From NCBI GenBank assembly GCA_934457145.1, contig CAKSHP010000001.1, positions 124,001 through 188,000 of the forward strand: 64,000 nucleotides of DNA, read 5' to 3'. The stretch comes from an uncultured Clostridia bacterium (GTDB taxonomy: Bacteria > Bacillota > Clostridia > UBA1381 > UMGS1253). Below, piece by piece: positions 15,448 through 23,446 of this stretch. Each line of letters begins with the position of its first letter. The first letter of the stretch is position 1. The notes beneath the pieces are model-generated. The model was not told the origin of the DNA and searched no databases. It saw only the letters and a program-made list of their open reading frames with translations. Made by a program: the position numbers and the translations under genes.

Positions 15448-17276
15448 TATTCAACCGTAACCGATTTTGCAAGGTTTCTGGGCTTGTCAACATCGCAGCC
15501 TTTATACACTGCCATGTAGTATGCAAAAATCTGAAGCGGAACAATCGAAAGCGCGGGTTGCAGCATGGGCAGAGTTTTTGGAATATAGTAAACAAAATCG
15601 CAGCAGTTTTCCATTGCGGTGTTGCCTTCAACGGTTATTCCGAATACTACGCCGCCTCTGCTTGTTACCTCGACTATATTGCTGACCATTTTATCATAGA
15701 GCTGCTGCTGAGTTGCTATTGCGGCAACACAGGTGCCTTCTTCAATAAGAGAAATTGTGCCGTGTTTAAGCTCGCCCGCAGCGTATGCCTCGGAGTGTAT
15801 ATAAGAAATTTCTTTGAGTTTTAAAGAGCCTTCAAGCGCCAGACAGTAGTCAAGACCTCTGCCTAAGAAGAACACGTCTTTTGAATTGTATTTTTTAGAC
15901 GCATATTCCTGAAGCGGAGCCACATTGTCTAATATTTTTTCAACCTTTTCGGGCAGCTTTTGCATTTCGGAAACGATTTGCATATATGTTTTTTCGTCTA
16001 TCTTTTCTCTTATATAAGCAAAATACGAAGCAATCAGATACAAAACCTGAAGCTGTGTTGAATATGCTTTGGTTGTTGCAACGCTGATTTCGGGACCTGC
16101 CCATGTGTATATAACATCGTCTGCCTCGCGGGCAACGCTACTTCCCACAACGTTTACAATTGCTAAAACTCTGGCGCCTATTCTTTTTGCCTCGCGCATT
16201 GCGGCAAGCGTGTCTGCCGTTTCGCCGGACTGGCTTATTACTATAACCAGATCATCGGGCGACAGAATCGGGTTTCTGTAGCGAAATTCGCTTGCAAGCT
16301 CGGTTTCCGTGTTTATTCTTGCAATGTCTTCAAGAACATATCTTCCGACAACGCCCACATGATATGCGCTGCCGCAGCCGATTATATATATTTTGCTTAA
16401 GTCTTTAATCTGCTGCTCGGTAAGCTTTAAATCCTCCAAAAACACTTTGCCTTCGCGTATTCTCGGGCCGATGGTCTCTTTGATTGCGACCGGCTGCTCA
16501 TAGATTTCCTTTAACATAAAGTGTTCATAGCCGCCCTTTTCCGCAGCGGACGCATCCCACGTAACGTGAAACGCTTCTTTTTCAATTCTTTGACCGTCGG
16601 TGTCAAATATCTTTACGCTGCCGTCGTTTTTAATCCAGACAATTTCATCGTCTTCAAGAAAATACACATCTTTTGTGTACTCCAAAATTGCGGGAACATC
16701 GGAGGCGATAAAGTTTTCTTTATCTCCGAGGCCGACAATGAGCGGAGCCGCTTTTCTTACGGCAAACATCTCGCCCGGATGGTCAAGAGATATAACGCTT
16801 ATGGCATAGCTGCCTTCAAGGCGGTGCAGCGTTTTTGCAAGCGCCGTTAACATATTTCCGCTGTAGTGATAGTCGATTAAATTGCCTATTACTTCCGTGT
16901 CTGTGTCGGAAACAAAAGAATAGCCCTTTGAGATAAGCTTTTCTTTTAATTTTTTATAGTTTTCTATTATTCCGTTGTGAACAACGGCTATTCTGCCGTT
17001 ATGGCTTAAATGTGGATGCGAATTAATGTCGGACGGCGCGCCGTGGGTTGCCCATCTGGTGTGGCCTATTCCGATATTGCCTTCGATTGCGTTTCCGCCG
17101 TCTATCATATCGGAGAGGATGCTGAGTCTGCCCTTTGCTTTTTTAACAACAATTTCATTTTCCTGCAAAACGGCAACTCCTGCCGAGTCATAGCCTCTGT
17201 ATTCAAGCTTTGAAAGTCCGTTAATCAAAATCGGCGCCGCTTTTTTAGGACCTACATAACCAACTATTCCGCACAT
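15447..17276 (-). CDS. glmS: Glutamine-fructose-6-phosphate aminotransferase
   Basis: Makes glucosamine-6-phosphate for peptidoglycan and other amino sugars. 609 aa. After Met removal Cys1 is the glutaminase nucleophile (MCGIVGYVGPKKA); GHTRWATHG and the EYRGYDSAG motif complete the N-terminal domain. Two SIS domains follow (SQSGETADTLAAM; AAGELKHGTISLIEEG), ending in the conserved LAKSVTVE. The start at 17276 is chosen over 17300 because the family starts at MCGI and AAAGGAG lies 8 bases upstream. It has its own consensus promoter; no glmS ribozyme is recognisable in the short leader. Confidence 0.98.
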   Translation of the reverse strand: MCGIVGYVGPKKAAPILINGLSKLEYRGYDSAGVAVLQENEIVVKKAKGRLSILSDMIDGGNAIEGNIGIGHTRWATHGAPSDINSHPHLSHNGRIAVVHNGIIENYKKLKEKLISKGYSFVSDTDTEVIGNLIDYHYSGNMLTALAKTLHRLEGSYAISVISLDHPGEMFAVRKAAPLIVGLGDKENFIASDVPAILEYTKDVYFLEDDEIVWIKNDGSVKIFDTDGQRIEKEAFHVTWDASAAEKGGYEHFMLKEIYEQPVAIKETIGPRIREGKVFLEDLKLTEQQIKDLSKIYIIGCGSAYHVGVVGRYVLEDIARINTETELASEFRYRNPILSPDDLVIVISQSGETADTLAAMREAKRIGARVLAIVNVVGSSVAREADDVIYTWAGPEISVATTKAYSTQLQVLYLIASYFAYIREKIDEKTYMQIVSEMQKLPEKVEKILDNVAPLQEYASKKYNSKDVFFLGRGLDYCLALEGSLKLKEISYIHSEAYAAGELKHGTISLIEEGTCVAAIATQQQLYDKMVSNIVEVTSRGGVVFGITVEGNTAMENCCDFVYYIPKTLPMLQPALSIVPLQIFAYYMAVYKGCDVDKPRNLAKSVTVE

Positions 17277-17316
17277 ATATTTTTTCTCCTTTAAAAACAA
17301 ATTTAGTTTCTTTCAA

Positions 17317-17345
17317 ATTATAACATTTTGTTTTGGTGTTGTCAA
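17317..17345 (-). promoter_or_regulatory. Consensus promoter of glmS-ispD-ispF
   Basis: Minus strand, perfect TTGACA (17340-17345), 17-base spacer, perfect TATAAT (17317-17322). The leader to the ATG is about 35 bases, too short for the glmS riboswitch-ribozyme. Confidence 0.92.
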
Positions 17346-17584
17346 ATAATACGTTTTATTTTCAAAAATAAAAAGGCCGTGTTAAAAAAAATTTAAAAAA
17401 TTAAAGTAAATATTGCTTTTTATGTTTTTTAAAAAGCTTATTTATTGTTACATTTATATAAAACAATAAATTTTTTGTTAAATATGAAAAAAAGTATGGT
17501 AATTTTATCTATTAGATGTTATAATAAGAAGCGTATGCAGACAAATGTGCATATTTAAAACATACAGAAAGGTTTTAATAAGTT
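17346..17584. other. AT-rich divergent spacer between glmS and secA
   Basis: The 308-base gap between glmS and secA holds the glmS promoter on the minus strand and, on the plus strand, a perfect TATAAT at 17520-17525 with a weak TGGTAA -35 (17497-17502) for secA. AAAGG precedes secA. The rest is A/T tracts with no coding potential. Confidence 0.7.
17497..17525 (+). promoter_or_regulatory. Promoter of secA
   Basis: TATAAT (17520-17525) with TGGTAA at 17 bases upstream (17497-17502). Good -10, weak -35; leader about 52 bases. Confidence 0.6.
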
Positions 17585-20320
17585 ATGGGATTATTGGAAA
17601 AGATATTCGGAAGCTATTCAGATAAGGAATTAAAACGCATCATACCTATTGCAAAAAAGGTTGAAAGCTACGACGCACAGATGAGCGCATTGTCTGATGC
17701 GGAGCTTAAAGGAAAAACGCAGCAGTTTAAAGAAAGGCTTAAAAACGGCGAAACGCTTGACAACATTTTGCCCGAGGCATTTGCGGTTGTGCGCGAGGCG
17801 GCGTGGAGAGTGCTCGGAATGAAGCACTTTTTCGTGCAGATACTCGGCGGTATTATTTTGCATCAGGGCAGAATTGCCGAAATGAAAACAGGTGAAGGTA
17901 AAACATTGGTTTCAACGCTGCCGGCATATTTAAACGCGCTTTCCGGCAAGGGAGTGCATATTGTGACGGTAAATGATTATCTTGCAAAGCGCGACAGCGA
18001 ATGGATGGGCAAGGTTTACAGATTTTTGGGCTTAAGCGTAGGTCTTATAGTGCATGACCTTGACTCCGAGCAGCGCCGCGAGGCATATAATGCGGATATA
18101 ACATATGCCACAAACAACGAGCTTGGATTTGACTATCTTCGTGACAACATGGTTATATATAAAGACCAGATGGTTCAGCGCGGTCAGAATTATGCAATAA
18201 TCGATGAGGTTGACTCGATTTTAATCGATGAAGCGAGAACGCCGCTTATTATTTCCGGTATGGGAAATAAATCGACTCAGCTTTATCAGATAGCAAACTC
18301 TTTTGCGCGCACGCTTAAAGCAAAATACGTTAAAGAAACCGACGACAAAGAGCTTGACGATGATATTGACGCAGATTACATTGTAAACGAAAAGGCTAAA
18401 AACGTTACGCTCACGCCGAAGGGTGTTAAAAAGGCGGAGGAATTTTTCAATGTTGAAAACTTATCCGATCCGGAAAACATGCTTATAAGCCATCATATTA
18501 ACCAGGCAATCAGAGCGCACGGCATTATGAAAAGAGATCGCGAGTATGTTGTTAAAAACGGCGAGGTTATAATAGTTGACGAGTTTACCGGCCGTCTTAT
18601 GATGGGCAGACGTTACTCCGACGGTTTGCATCAGGCAATTGAAGCAAAAGAGGGCGTTAAGGTTGAAAGAGAAAGCAAAACCCTTGCAACGATAACGTTT
18701 CAGAATTTCTTCCGCTTATATTCAAAGCTTTCCGGTATGACAGGTACGGCGCAGACAGAGGAAAAAGAGTTTCAGGAGATTTATTCTTTAGACGTTGTTG
18801 TTGTGCCGACAAACCGCGACATGATAAGAGATGATATGGCAGATGTTGTTTATAAAACGCAAAACGGCAAGTTAATCGCAGTTATAGATCAGATTGAAAA
18901 ATGTCATCAGATAGGTCAGCCGGTGCTTGTAGGTACGGTGTCTATCGAAAAGAGCGAACAGATTTCCGCGCTCTTAAAACGCAGAGGCATTAAGCATGAA
19001 GTGCTCAATGCGAAATTCCATGAAAAAGAAGCCGAAATCGTGGCACAGGCAGGTAAGTTCGGAGCGGTAACGATTGCAACGAACATGGCAGGCCGAGGCA
19101 CGGATATAATTTTGGGCGGTAATGCCGAGTTTATGGCGAAAAGCGAAATGAAGAAAATGGGCTTTTCGGAAGAGCTTATTGTTGAATCGACAGGCTTTGC
19201 CGATACCGATGATGAAGACATTTTAAAGGCGAGAGAAACCTTTAAAGAGCTTAACGCAAAATATAAAGAGCATATAAAAGACGAAACAAAAAAAGTGACG
19301 GATGCGGGCGGACTTTTCATTATAGGCACCGAGCGTCATGAGTCGCGCCGTATAGATAATCAGCTGCGCGGCCGTGCCGGACGTCAGGGAGATCCCGGTA
19401 AGTCAAGATTCTTTTTGTCGCTGGAAGACGACCTTATGCGTCTGTTCGGTTCGGAGCGAATTGCCGGAATGGTTGATAAGCTCGGATTAAAAGAAGATGA
19501 ACCGATAGAAGCAAAGATACTTTCAAACGCAATTGAAAATGCGCAAAAGAAAGTTGAGGGCAACAACTTTGATATCCGTAAACACGTTTTGCAGTATGAC
19601 GAGGTAATGAACGAGCAGAGAAAGATGATTTATTCTCAGCGTCAGAAGGTGTTAAACGGAGAAAATATCCACAGCTCGATACTTAAGATGATAGATGAAT
19701 CGATTGAAAATGCAATTCATGTGTACACAAACGAGCGTCAGGTGGAGCAGTGGGATTTTGAGGGGCTGAGCTCATATGCGGTTTCAACGTTCGGCGCTCC
19801 CGAGGACTGCTTCAGCTACACTCTTGAAGGCTTAAACATGCTCGATACCGACATTATAAGAGAGGATTTAAAAGAGTATGCACAAAAAGCTTTAAAACAG
19901 CAGGAAGAGCTTTTCGGCGAAAACCTTTCAGAGCTTGAAAGAGTAATACTTTTAAAAGTTGTTGACACAAAGTGGATGGATCACTTAGACGATATGGAGC
20001 AGCTTAAAAACGGTATCGGCCTTAATGCTTATGCGCAGCGCGATCCGGTTGTTGAATACAGAATTGTCGGTTCGGATATGTATGATGAAATGCTTTTGAA
20101 TATCACAAACGATACGGTTAAGTATTTCTTCGGTGCGCGTCCGGCTCCGAAAACGCTTGAGCGCGAACAGGTTGCAAAGCCGACGAGCGAAAATCTCGGC
20201 GATGACGGCAGCGTTAAAAAATCTCCGGTTGTTAAAAAAGAAAAAATCGGAAGAAACGATCCGTGTCCCTGCGGCAGCGGAAAAAAATACAAAAAATGCT
20301 GCGGACAAAATGCCGACTGA
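17585..20320 (+). CDS. secA: Protein translocase ATPase SecA
   Basis: Motor of the Sec export pathway. 911 aa. Walker A is MKTGEGKT at 100-107, the DEAD-like motif is DEVDSILIDEARTPL, and TNMAGRGTDI is in the second nucleotide-binding domain. The C-terminus carries the zinc and SecB-binding-type motif CPCGSGKKYKKCCG with C894, C896, C905 and C906. It ends 26 bases before a histidine phosphatase gene. It would export the lipoprotein, esterase and PpiC protein of this window. prfB, which often follows secA in Firmicutes, is absent. Confidence 0.98.
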   Translation: MGLLEKIFGSYSDKELKRIIPIAKKVESYDAQMSALSDAELKGKTQQFKERLKNGETLDNILPEAFAVVREAAWRVLGMKHFFVQILGGIILHQGRIAEMKTGEGKTLVSTLPAYLNALSGKGVHIVTVNDYLAKRDSEWMGKVYRFLGLSVGLIVHDLDSEQRREAYNADITYATNNELGFDYLRDNMVIYKDQMVQRGQNYAIIDEVDSILIDEARTPLIISGMGNKSTQLYQIANSFARTLKAKYVKETDDKELDDDIDADYIVNEKAKNVTLTPKGVKKAEEFFNVENLSDPENMLISHHINQAIRAHGIMKRDREYVVKNGEVIIVDEFTGRLMMGRRYSDGLHQAIEAKEGVKVERESKTLATITFQNFFRLYSKLSGMTGTAQTEEKEFQEIYSLDVVVVPTNRDMIRDDMADVVYKTQNGKLIAVIDQIEKCHQIGQPVLVGTVSIEKSEQISALLKRRGIKHEVLNAKFHEKEAEIVAQAGKFGAVTIATNMAGRGTDIILGGNAEFMAKSEMKKMGFSEELIVESTGFADTDDEDILKARETFKELNAKYKEHIKDETKKVTDAGGLFIIGTERHESRRIDNQLRGRAGRQGDPGKSRFFLSLEDDLMRLFGSERIAGMVDKLGLKEDEPIEAKILSNAIENAQKKVEGNNFDIRKHVLQYDEVMNEQRKMIYSQRQKVLNGENIHSSILKMIDESIENAIHVYTNERQVEQWDFEGLSSYAVSTFGAPEDCFSYTLEGLNMLDTDIIREDLKEYAQKALKQQEELFGENLSELERVILLKVVDTKWMDHLDDMEQLKNGIGLNAYAQRDPVVEYRIVGSDMYDEMLLNITNDTVKYFFGARPAPKTLEREQVAKPTSENLGDDGSVKKSPVVKKEKIGRNDPCPCGSGKKYKKCCGQNAD

Positions 20321-20346
20321 TAAAAAAGGGGGAGCGTTTGGGCAAT

Positions 20347-20991
20347 ATGACAAAGCTTATTTTGGTGCGCCATTGTCAGAGCATGGGAAATATGCTTAAG
20401 ATTTTTACGGGGCAGACCGATATTGACCTGACCGAACTTGGGAAAAAACAGGCCGGGCTGCTTTGCGGATATTTAGAAAACTATAATATAGATAAAATCT
20501 ATTCAAGCGACCTTGTGCGCGCATATAACACAGCGCTTCCGACAGCAAAGAAAAAAGGCATAGAAATTATAAAGGACAAAAATCTTCGCGAGATAAACGC
20601 CGGTATATGGGAGAAGATGCCGTTTGAGGAGATTGAAAAAAACTATAAAAAACAATACGGCATATGGCTTGGCGATATCGGAAAAGCGGCTTGCCCGGGC
20701 GGAGAATCCGTTTTTGATTTGAAAAACAGAATTGAAAAGGAAATTTCAAAAATCGTTTGCGAAAACGAGGGAAAAACGGTTATGGTTGTGTCGCACGGAA
20801 CGCCGATTCGGGCTATGTTTTGCATATGGAAAGGCATTGATATTAAAAACATGAGCGATATTTCATGGGTGGCAAATGCATCGGTGTCGGTTGCGGAGTA
20901 TGAAAATATAAAAGAATTGCCGAAAATTACGCTGTACGGTTATTGCGATTATTTAAATGAATATCAGTCAACGCTTCCGGCAAACGTGTGA
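20347..20991 (+). CDS. Histidine phosphatase (phosphoglycerate mutase-like) family protein
   Basis: 214 aa of the branch-1 histidine phosphatase fold. The catalytic motif is LVRHCQS at 6-12, where H9 takes the phosphate; the usual RHG is RHC here. The acid region is LREINAGIWEKMPFEE, and the second catalytic His is in VVSHGTPIRAMF. Substrate unknown: relatives include alpha-ribazole phosphatase and broad sugar-phosphate phosphatases. The start at 20347 is chosen by homology, with a GGGGGAG about 12 bases upstream; the frame opens further into secA. Ends at a strong hairpin terminator. Confidence 0.85.
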   Translation: MTKLILVRHCQSMGNMLKIFTGQTDIDLTELGKKQAGLLCGYLENYNIDKIYSSDLVRAYNTALPTAKKKGIEIIKDKNLREINAGIWEKMPFEEIEKNYKKQYGIWLGDIGKAACPGGESVFDLKNRIEKEISKIVCENEGKTVMVVSHGTPIRAMFCIWKGIDIKNMSDISWVANASVSVAEYENIKELPKITLYGYCDYLNEYQSTLPANV

Positions 20992-21010
20992 TAAAAAAGA
21001 CAAATAAAAG

Positions 21011-21048
21011 GGCGGTGCCTGTCTGTTAGCGGACAGGCACCGCCTCTT
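21011..21048. terminator. Strong terminator hairpin
   Basis: GGCGGTGCCTGTC (21011-21023) pairs perfectly over 13 bp with GACAGGCACCGCC (21032-21044), followed by TCTTTG. It separates the convergent phosphatase and sialidase-like genes. Confidence 0.85.
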
Positions 21049-21059
21049 TGCGTTATAAA

Positions 21060-22151
21060 CTATTTTATTTTGCAGATGAAAATTGCATTGTCACTGCCGT
21101 ATTTTTCGCAGCCTGCCGGCTGCATCCATTCTGCAGCCATAACATAAGATTCGTTTTCGGAATTTGCAACGCCGAAGTTTCCGAGCCTTGCTCCGCGTTC
21201 GGGCACAACAATAAATTCGCTTTGGCGCTCAAGAGAAACAATGCCGTTTTTAAAAATTACCCTTGCGGCAAAAAGAGGCGCTCTATGGCGGAAAACATGG
21301 TCATTATCAGCACCGCGTCTGGTGTATACCAAATATAAATTATCTTCGGATAAAAGCCAGTGCTGCTGGGTGTTATAGTTGGGAAGAATTTCGTCGTCCT
21401 CCCAAATCCATTTTTGAGGGGAAGAAAAATTAAGTCCGTCGCTGCTTGTTGAAACATAGCCGAACATATCGCTTCGCATTGTCAGAAAATATGTGTTTTT
21501 ATATTTTATAATCGACGGTTCGTAAACGCCGCGGGGATTGTCGGAAACGTCTATGCTGAGGCGGTTTCCGATTTCCTTTAAAGAAAGGTTTTTGCCGTCA
21601 AAGCCGCAGCGCATAACGGAGGAATTAAAATAGCTGTTGGCGCCGGAGGTGTAGTAAAACGGAATTAAAATATCGCCGTTTTCCGTTTCGAGGCTTTGTC
21701 CGCTTCCGTTGCCGGCATTTTCAAATCCGTTTGGCATTTTAACAAATTTCATCGGTAAAAAGCTTTCGGTTTTGCTGTCCATAACGCTGTAAAACGTGCG
21801 GCGGTTTTTCCCGTTGGGGGCTGAGGCGTTTGGCTCATAGCAGGCGGTGTGCCCCAGGAGGAGCACTTTTTTTGTTTTTTTATGGTACATAGGCGTTGCG
21901 TCGCAGCCGATAAGCGTGTTTTTATTATCCAAAACTATCGGCGCAAGCCCGTCCTGCGGCTTAAATTTGCTCCATGTTTTTGCGCCGTCGGTGCTTTTGC
22001 TCAGCATGATATGCGAAAAAAGGTCGCTTCCGCTGACGTCTAAATTCTGTGCGGTTGCATACATCACATTCGGCGCGGCACACATTCTTGCATGGACTAT
22101 GCATGTTTTTTTGTCATAACCGTTTCTTATCTGATATGTGTTATATTCCAT
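21060..22151 (-). CDS. Sialidase-fold (BNR/Asp-box) protein, possible exo-sialidase
   Basis: 363 aa beta-propeller protein without a signal peptide, so probably cytoplasmic. At least one Asp-box is clear: SKSTDGAKTW near residues 52-61, with a weaker SSDGLNFSSPQKW near 236. Tyr/Arg/Glu residues occur in the latter half (YEPSIIKYKNTYFLTMRSD), as in GH33 and related hydrolases. Many such proteins act on sialic acid or other acidic sugars, but the substrate cannot be assigned. GGAGG lies a few bases before the ATG. It has its own promoter at 22187-22215, just beyond the broken Xre gene. Confidence 0.65.
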   Translation of the reverse strand: MEYNTYQIRNGYDKKTCIVHARMCAAPNVMYATAQNLDVSGSDLFSHIMLSKSTDGAKTWSKFKPQDGLAPIVLDNKNTLIGCDATPMYHKKTKKVLLLGHTACYEPNASAPNGKNRRTFYSVMDSKTESFLPMKFVKMPNGFENAGNGSGQSLETENGDILIPFYYTSGANSYFNSSVMRCGFDGKNLSLKEIGNRLSIDVSDNPRGVYEPSIIKYKNTYFLTMRSDMFGYVSTSSDGLNFSSPQKWIWEDDEILPNYNTQQHWLLSEDNLYLVYTRRGADNDHVFRHRAPLFAARVIFKNGIVSLERQSEFIVVPERGARLGNFGVANSENESYVMAAEWMQPAGCEKYGSDNAIFICKIK

Positions 22152-22186
22152 AATAACCTCCGCTTGGTTTATATAATTTAGTACCT

Positions 22187-22215
22187 ATTATACATTATAT
22201 TTACCCGGCAGTAAA
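22187..22215 (-). promoter_or_regulatory. Promoter of the sialidase-like gene
   Basis: Minus strand TTTACT (22210-22215), 17-base spacer, perfect TATAAT (22187-22192). The leader is about 30 bases. Confidence 0.75.
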
Positions 22216-22242
22216 GAAGTTTTTTTTATTTTTAGAGGTTTT

Positions 22243-22484
22243 TTATTTTTCGCCCAAAAGATATGTTACGCTTGTTTTTAGTATGCGTGCAATTTCTCTT
22301 AATTCATAATCTGCAACAAATCTTGTGCCGATTTCTATTCTTGAGATGCTGTCGCGCTCGATAATAATTCCCGCAAGTTGCAGCTTTGCCGCAAGCTCGC
22401 TTTGCGTGAGACTTCTTTTTCGGCGGATTTCGTGTATTTTTTCGCCGCAAATATTTTTTTACCGTTATAATCATAAATTTTCAT
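22243..22484 (-). pseudogene. Small Xre/HTH_3 regulator interrupted by a one-base frameshift
   Basis: Reading from the ATG at 22484 gives MKIYDYNGKK and then leaves frame at a run of seven A (plus-strand T7, 22454-22460). Adding one A would give an intact 80-aa protein: MKIYDYNGKKNICGEKIHEI, then RRKRSLTQSELAAKLQL, RDSISRIEIGTRFVADYELR and a tail TSVTYLLGEK*. This is a typical one-domain Cro/C1 helix-turn-helix, and the MKIYDY start is familiar from Clostridia homologues. Everything after the A7 tract is free of stops up to the TAA at 22243. Either a recent mutation, an assembly or homopolymer error, or slippage-dependent expression. The spacing of a GAGGTG to the ATG is long (12 bases). It lies between the sialidase-like gene and the divergent lipoprotein. 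Confidence 0.8.
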
Positions 22485-22528
22485 AATTGTAGTATGCACC
22501 TCGTTTTGTGTTAATAATAATATTTTTC

Positions 22529-22557
22529 TTGACTTTAACATATTTTTCATATATAAT
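22529..22557 (+). promoter_or_regulatory. Promoter of the lipoprotein gene
   Basis: TTGACT (22529-22534), 17-base spacer, perfect TATAAT (22552-22557) on the plus strand. Leader about 68 bases. Confidence 0.8.
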
Positions 22558-22631
22558 TGTGTTAAAGATAAGAATTTATAAGCTTTTTATAAAAATGAAA
22601 AAAGCAAAAACATTATCGGGAGGAAAAGAAG

Positions 22632-23375
22632 ATGAACAAAAAATTAAGAAGTGTGTTTGCGGTGTTTACGGCGCTGGTTATGGTGTTATCATTTACGGCA
22701 TGCGGCAAAACCGACTCGGATAATAAATCCGGAGAAACAGGCAAAAAGACAGAGTCAAAGGCAGATGAGGCTAAAAAGGTTGCCGATGAGTTTTTAAAGG
22801 ACATTTCAAAGTTTAAGTTTAAAGACGCAGCAGAGCTTATGGACAAGGACGGCGATGTTGAAGATCTTTCAGACGTTAACGGTGTGGATGACTTGGTGAA
22901 GCTCGGTTTAGAGGAAGCAAATTCGGCAGCGGGCAATTTGTCGCAGTACGGACTTGCAGACGACTTTTTGGAAAAAGCGGTCAGAAAAGCGTTTGGCTTT
23001 TATTCAATTGACTACGAAATAACCGATGCTAAAGAAAAAGACGACAAAACAGTTGAAGTTGATTTTAAAATTGCAGCTGAAAAACCGGATATGAAAGTGC
23101 TTGAAAATCCGGCAGAAAAATATGCAAGCGAAATGCAGCAGTATGCAGAAAGCCTTGCAGGTTCTTTATCGGCAAGTCCGACAGAGGAAGAAAAGGCAAA
23201 GCTTACGGGCAAAGTAATAGAACATGTTTACGATTTGGCGTTTGACGATATAGAAAAAAATCTTATAAAGGACGACATAAAAGGAACGCTTGTTTTGGAA
23301 GAAAAAGACGGCAAGTGGATTATAATTGCAGACGACAGCGATTTAGACGATATCGCAAACTGGTTTGAAGAATAA
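22632..23375 (+). CDS. Secreted lipoprotein of unknown function
   Basis: 247 aa. The signal peptide ends in the lipobox LSFTACG with the lipid-carrying Cys at 24, so it is anchored to the outer face of the membrane. A low-complexity linker of Gly/Lys/Asp/Ser follows, then an alpha+beta domain (about 45-247) rich in Asp, Glu and Lys. Its shape (KFKDAAELMDKDGDV, later EKDDKTVEVDFKI and EEKDGKWIIIADDSDLDD) recalls the NTF2-like or DUF4878-type folds of clostridial lipoproteins; this is only a resemblance. GGGAGG lies about 8 bases before the ATG. It is monocistronic, with a strong promoter and a hairpin terminator. Confidence 0.8.
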   Translation: MNKKLRSVFAVFTALVMVLSFTACGKTDSDNKSGETGKKTESKADEAKKVADEFLKDISKFKFKDAAELMDKDGDVEDLSDVNGVDDLVKLGLEEANSAAGNLSQYGLADDFLEKAVRKAFGFYSIDYEITDAKEKDDKTVEVDFKIAAEKPDMKVLENPAEKYASEMQQYAESLAGSLSASPTEEEKAKLTGKVIEHVYDLAFDDIEKNLIKDDIKGTLVLEEKDGKWIIIADDSDLDDIANWFEE

Positions 23376-23389
23376 AAATAAGATATACA

Positions 23390-23426
23390 AAACGGCGGCG
23401 CGGGAAATTTCCCGTGCCGCCGTTTT
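23390..23426. terminator. Bidirectional terminator
   Basis: ACGGCGGC-G-CGGGAAA pairs with TTTCCCG-T-GCCGCCGT, followed by TTT on both strands. It serves the convergent lipoprotein and rhamnosidase genes. Confidence 0.88.
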
Positions 23427-23446
23427 CGTACTTAATTTTAGAAAAT

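Noticed and set aside
17346..17584. glmS riboswitch-ribozyme upstream of glmS
   Set aside because: The promoter is only about 40 bases from the ATG, so the leader is too short and none of the conserved core was recognised.
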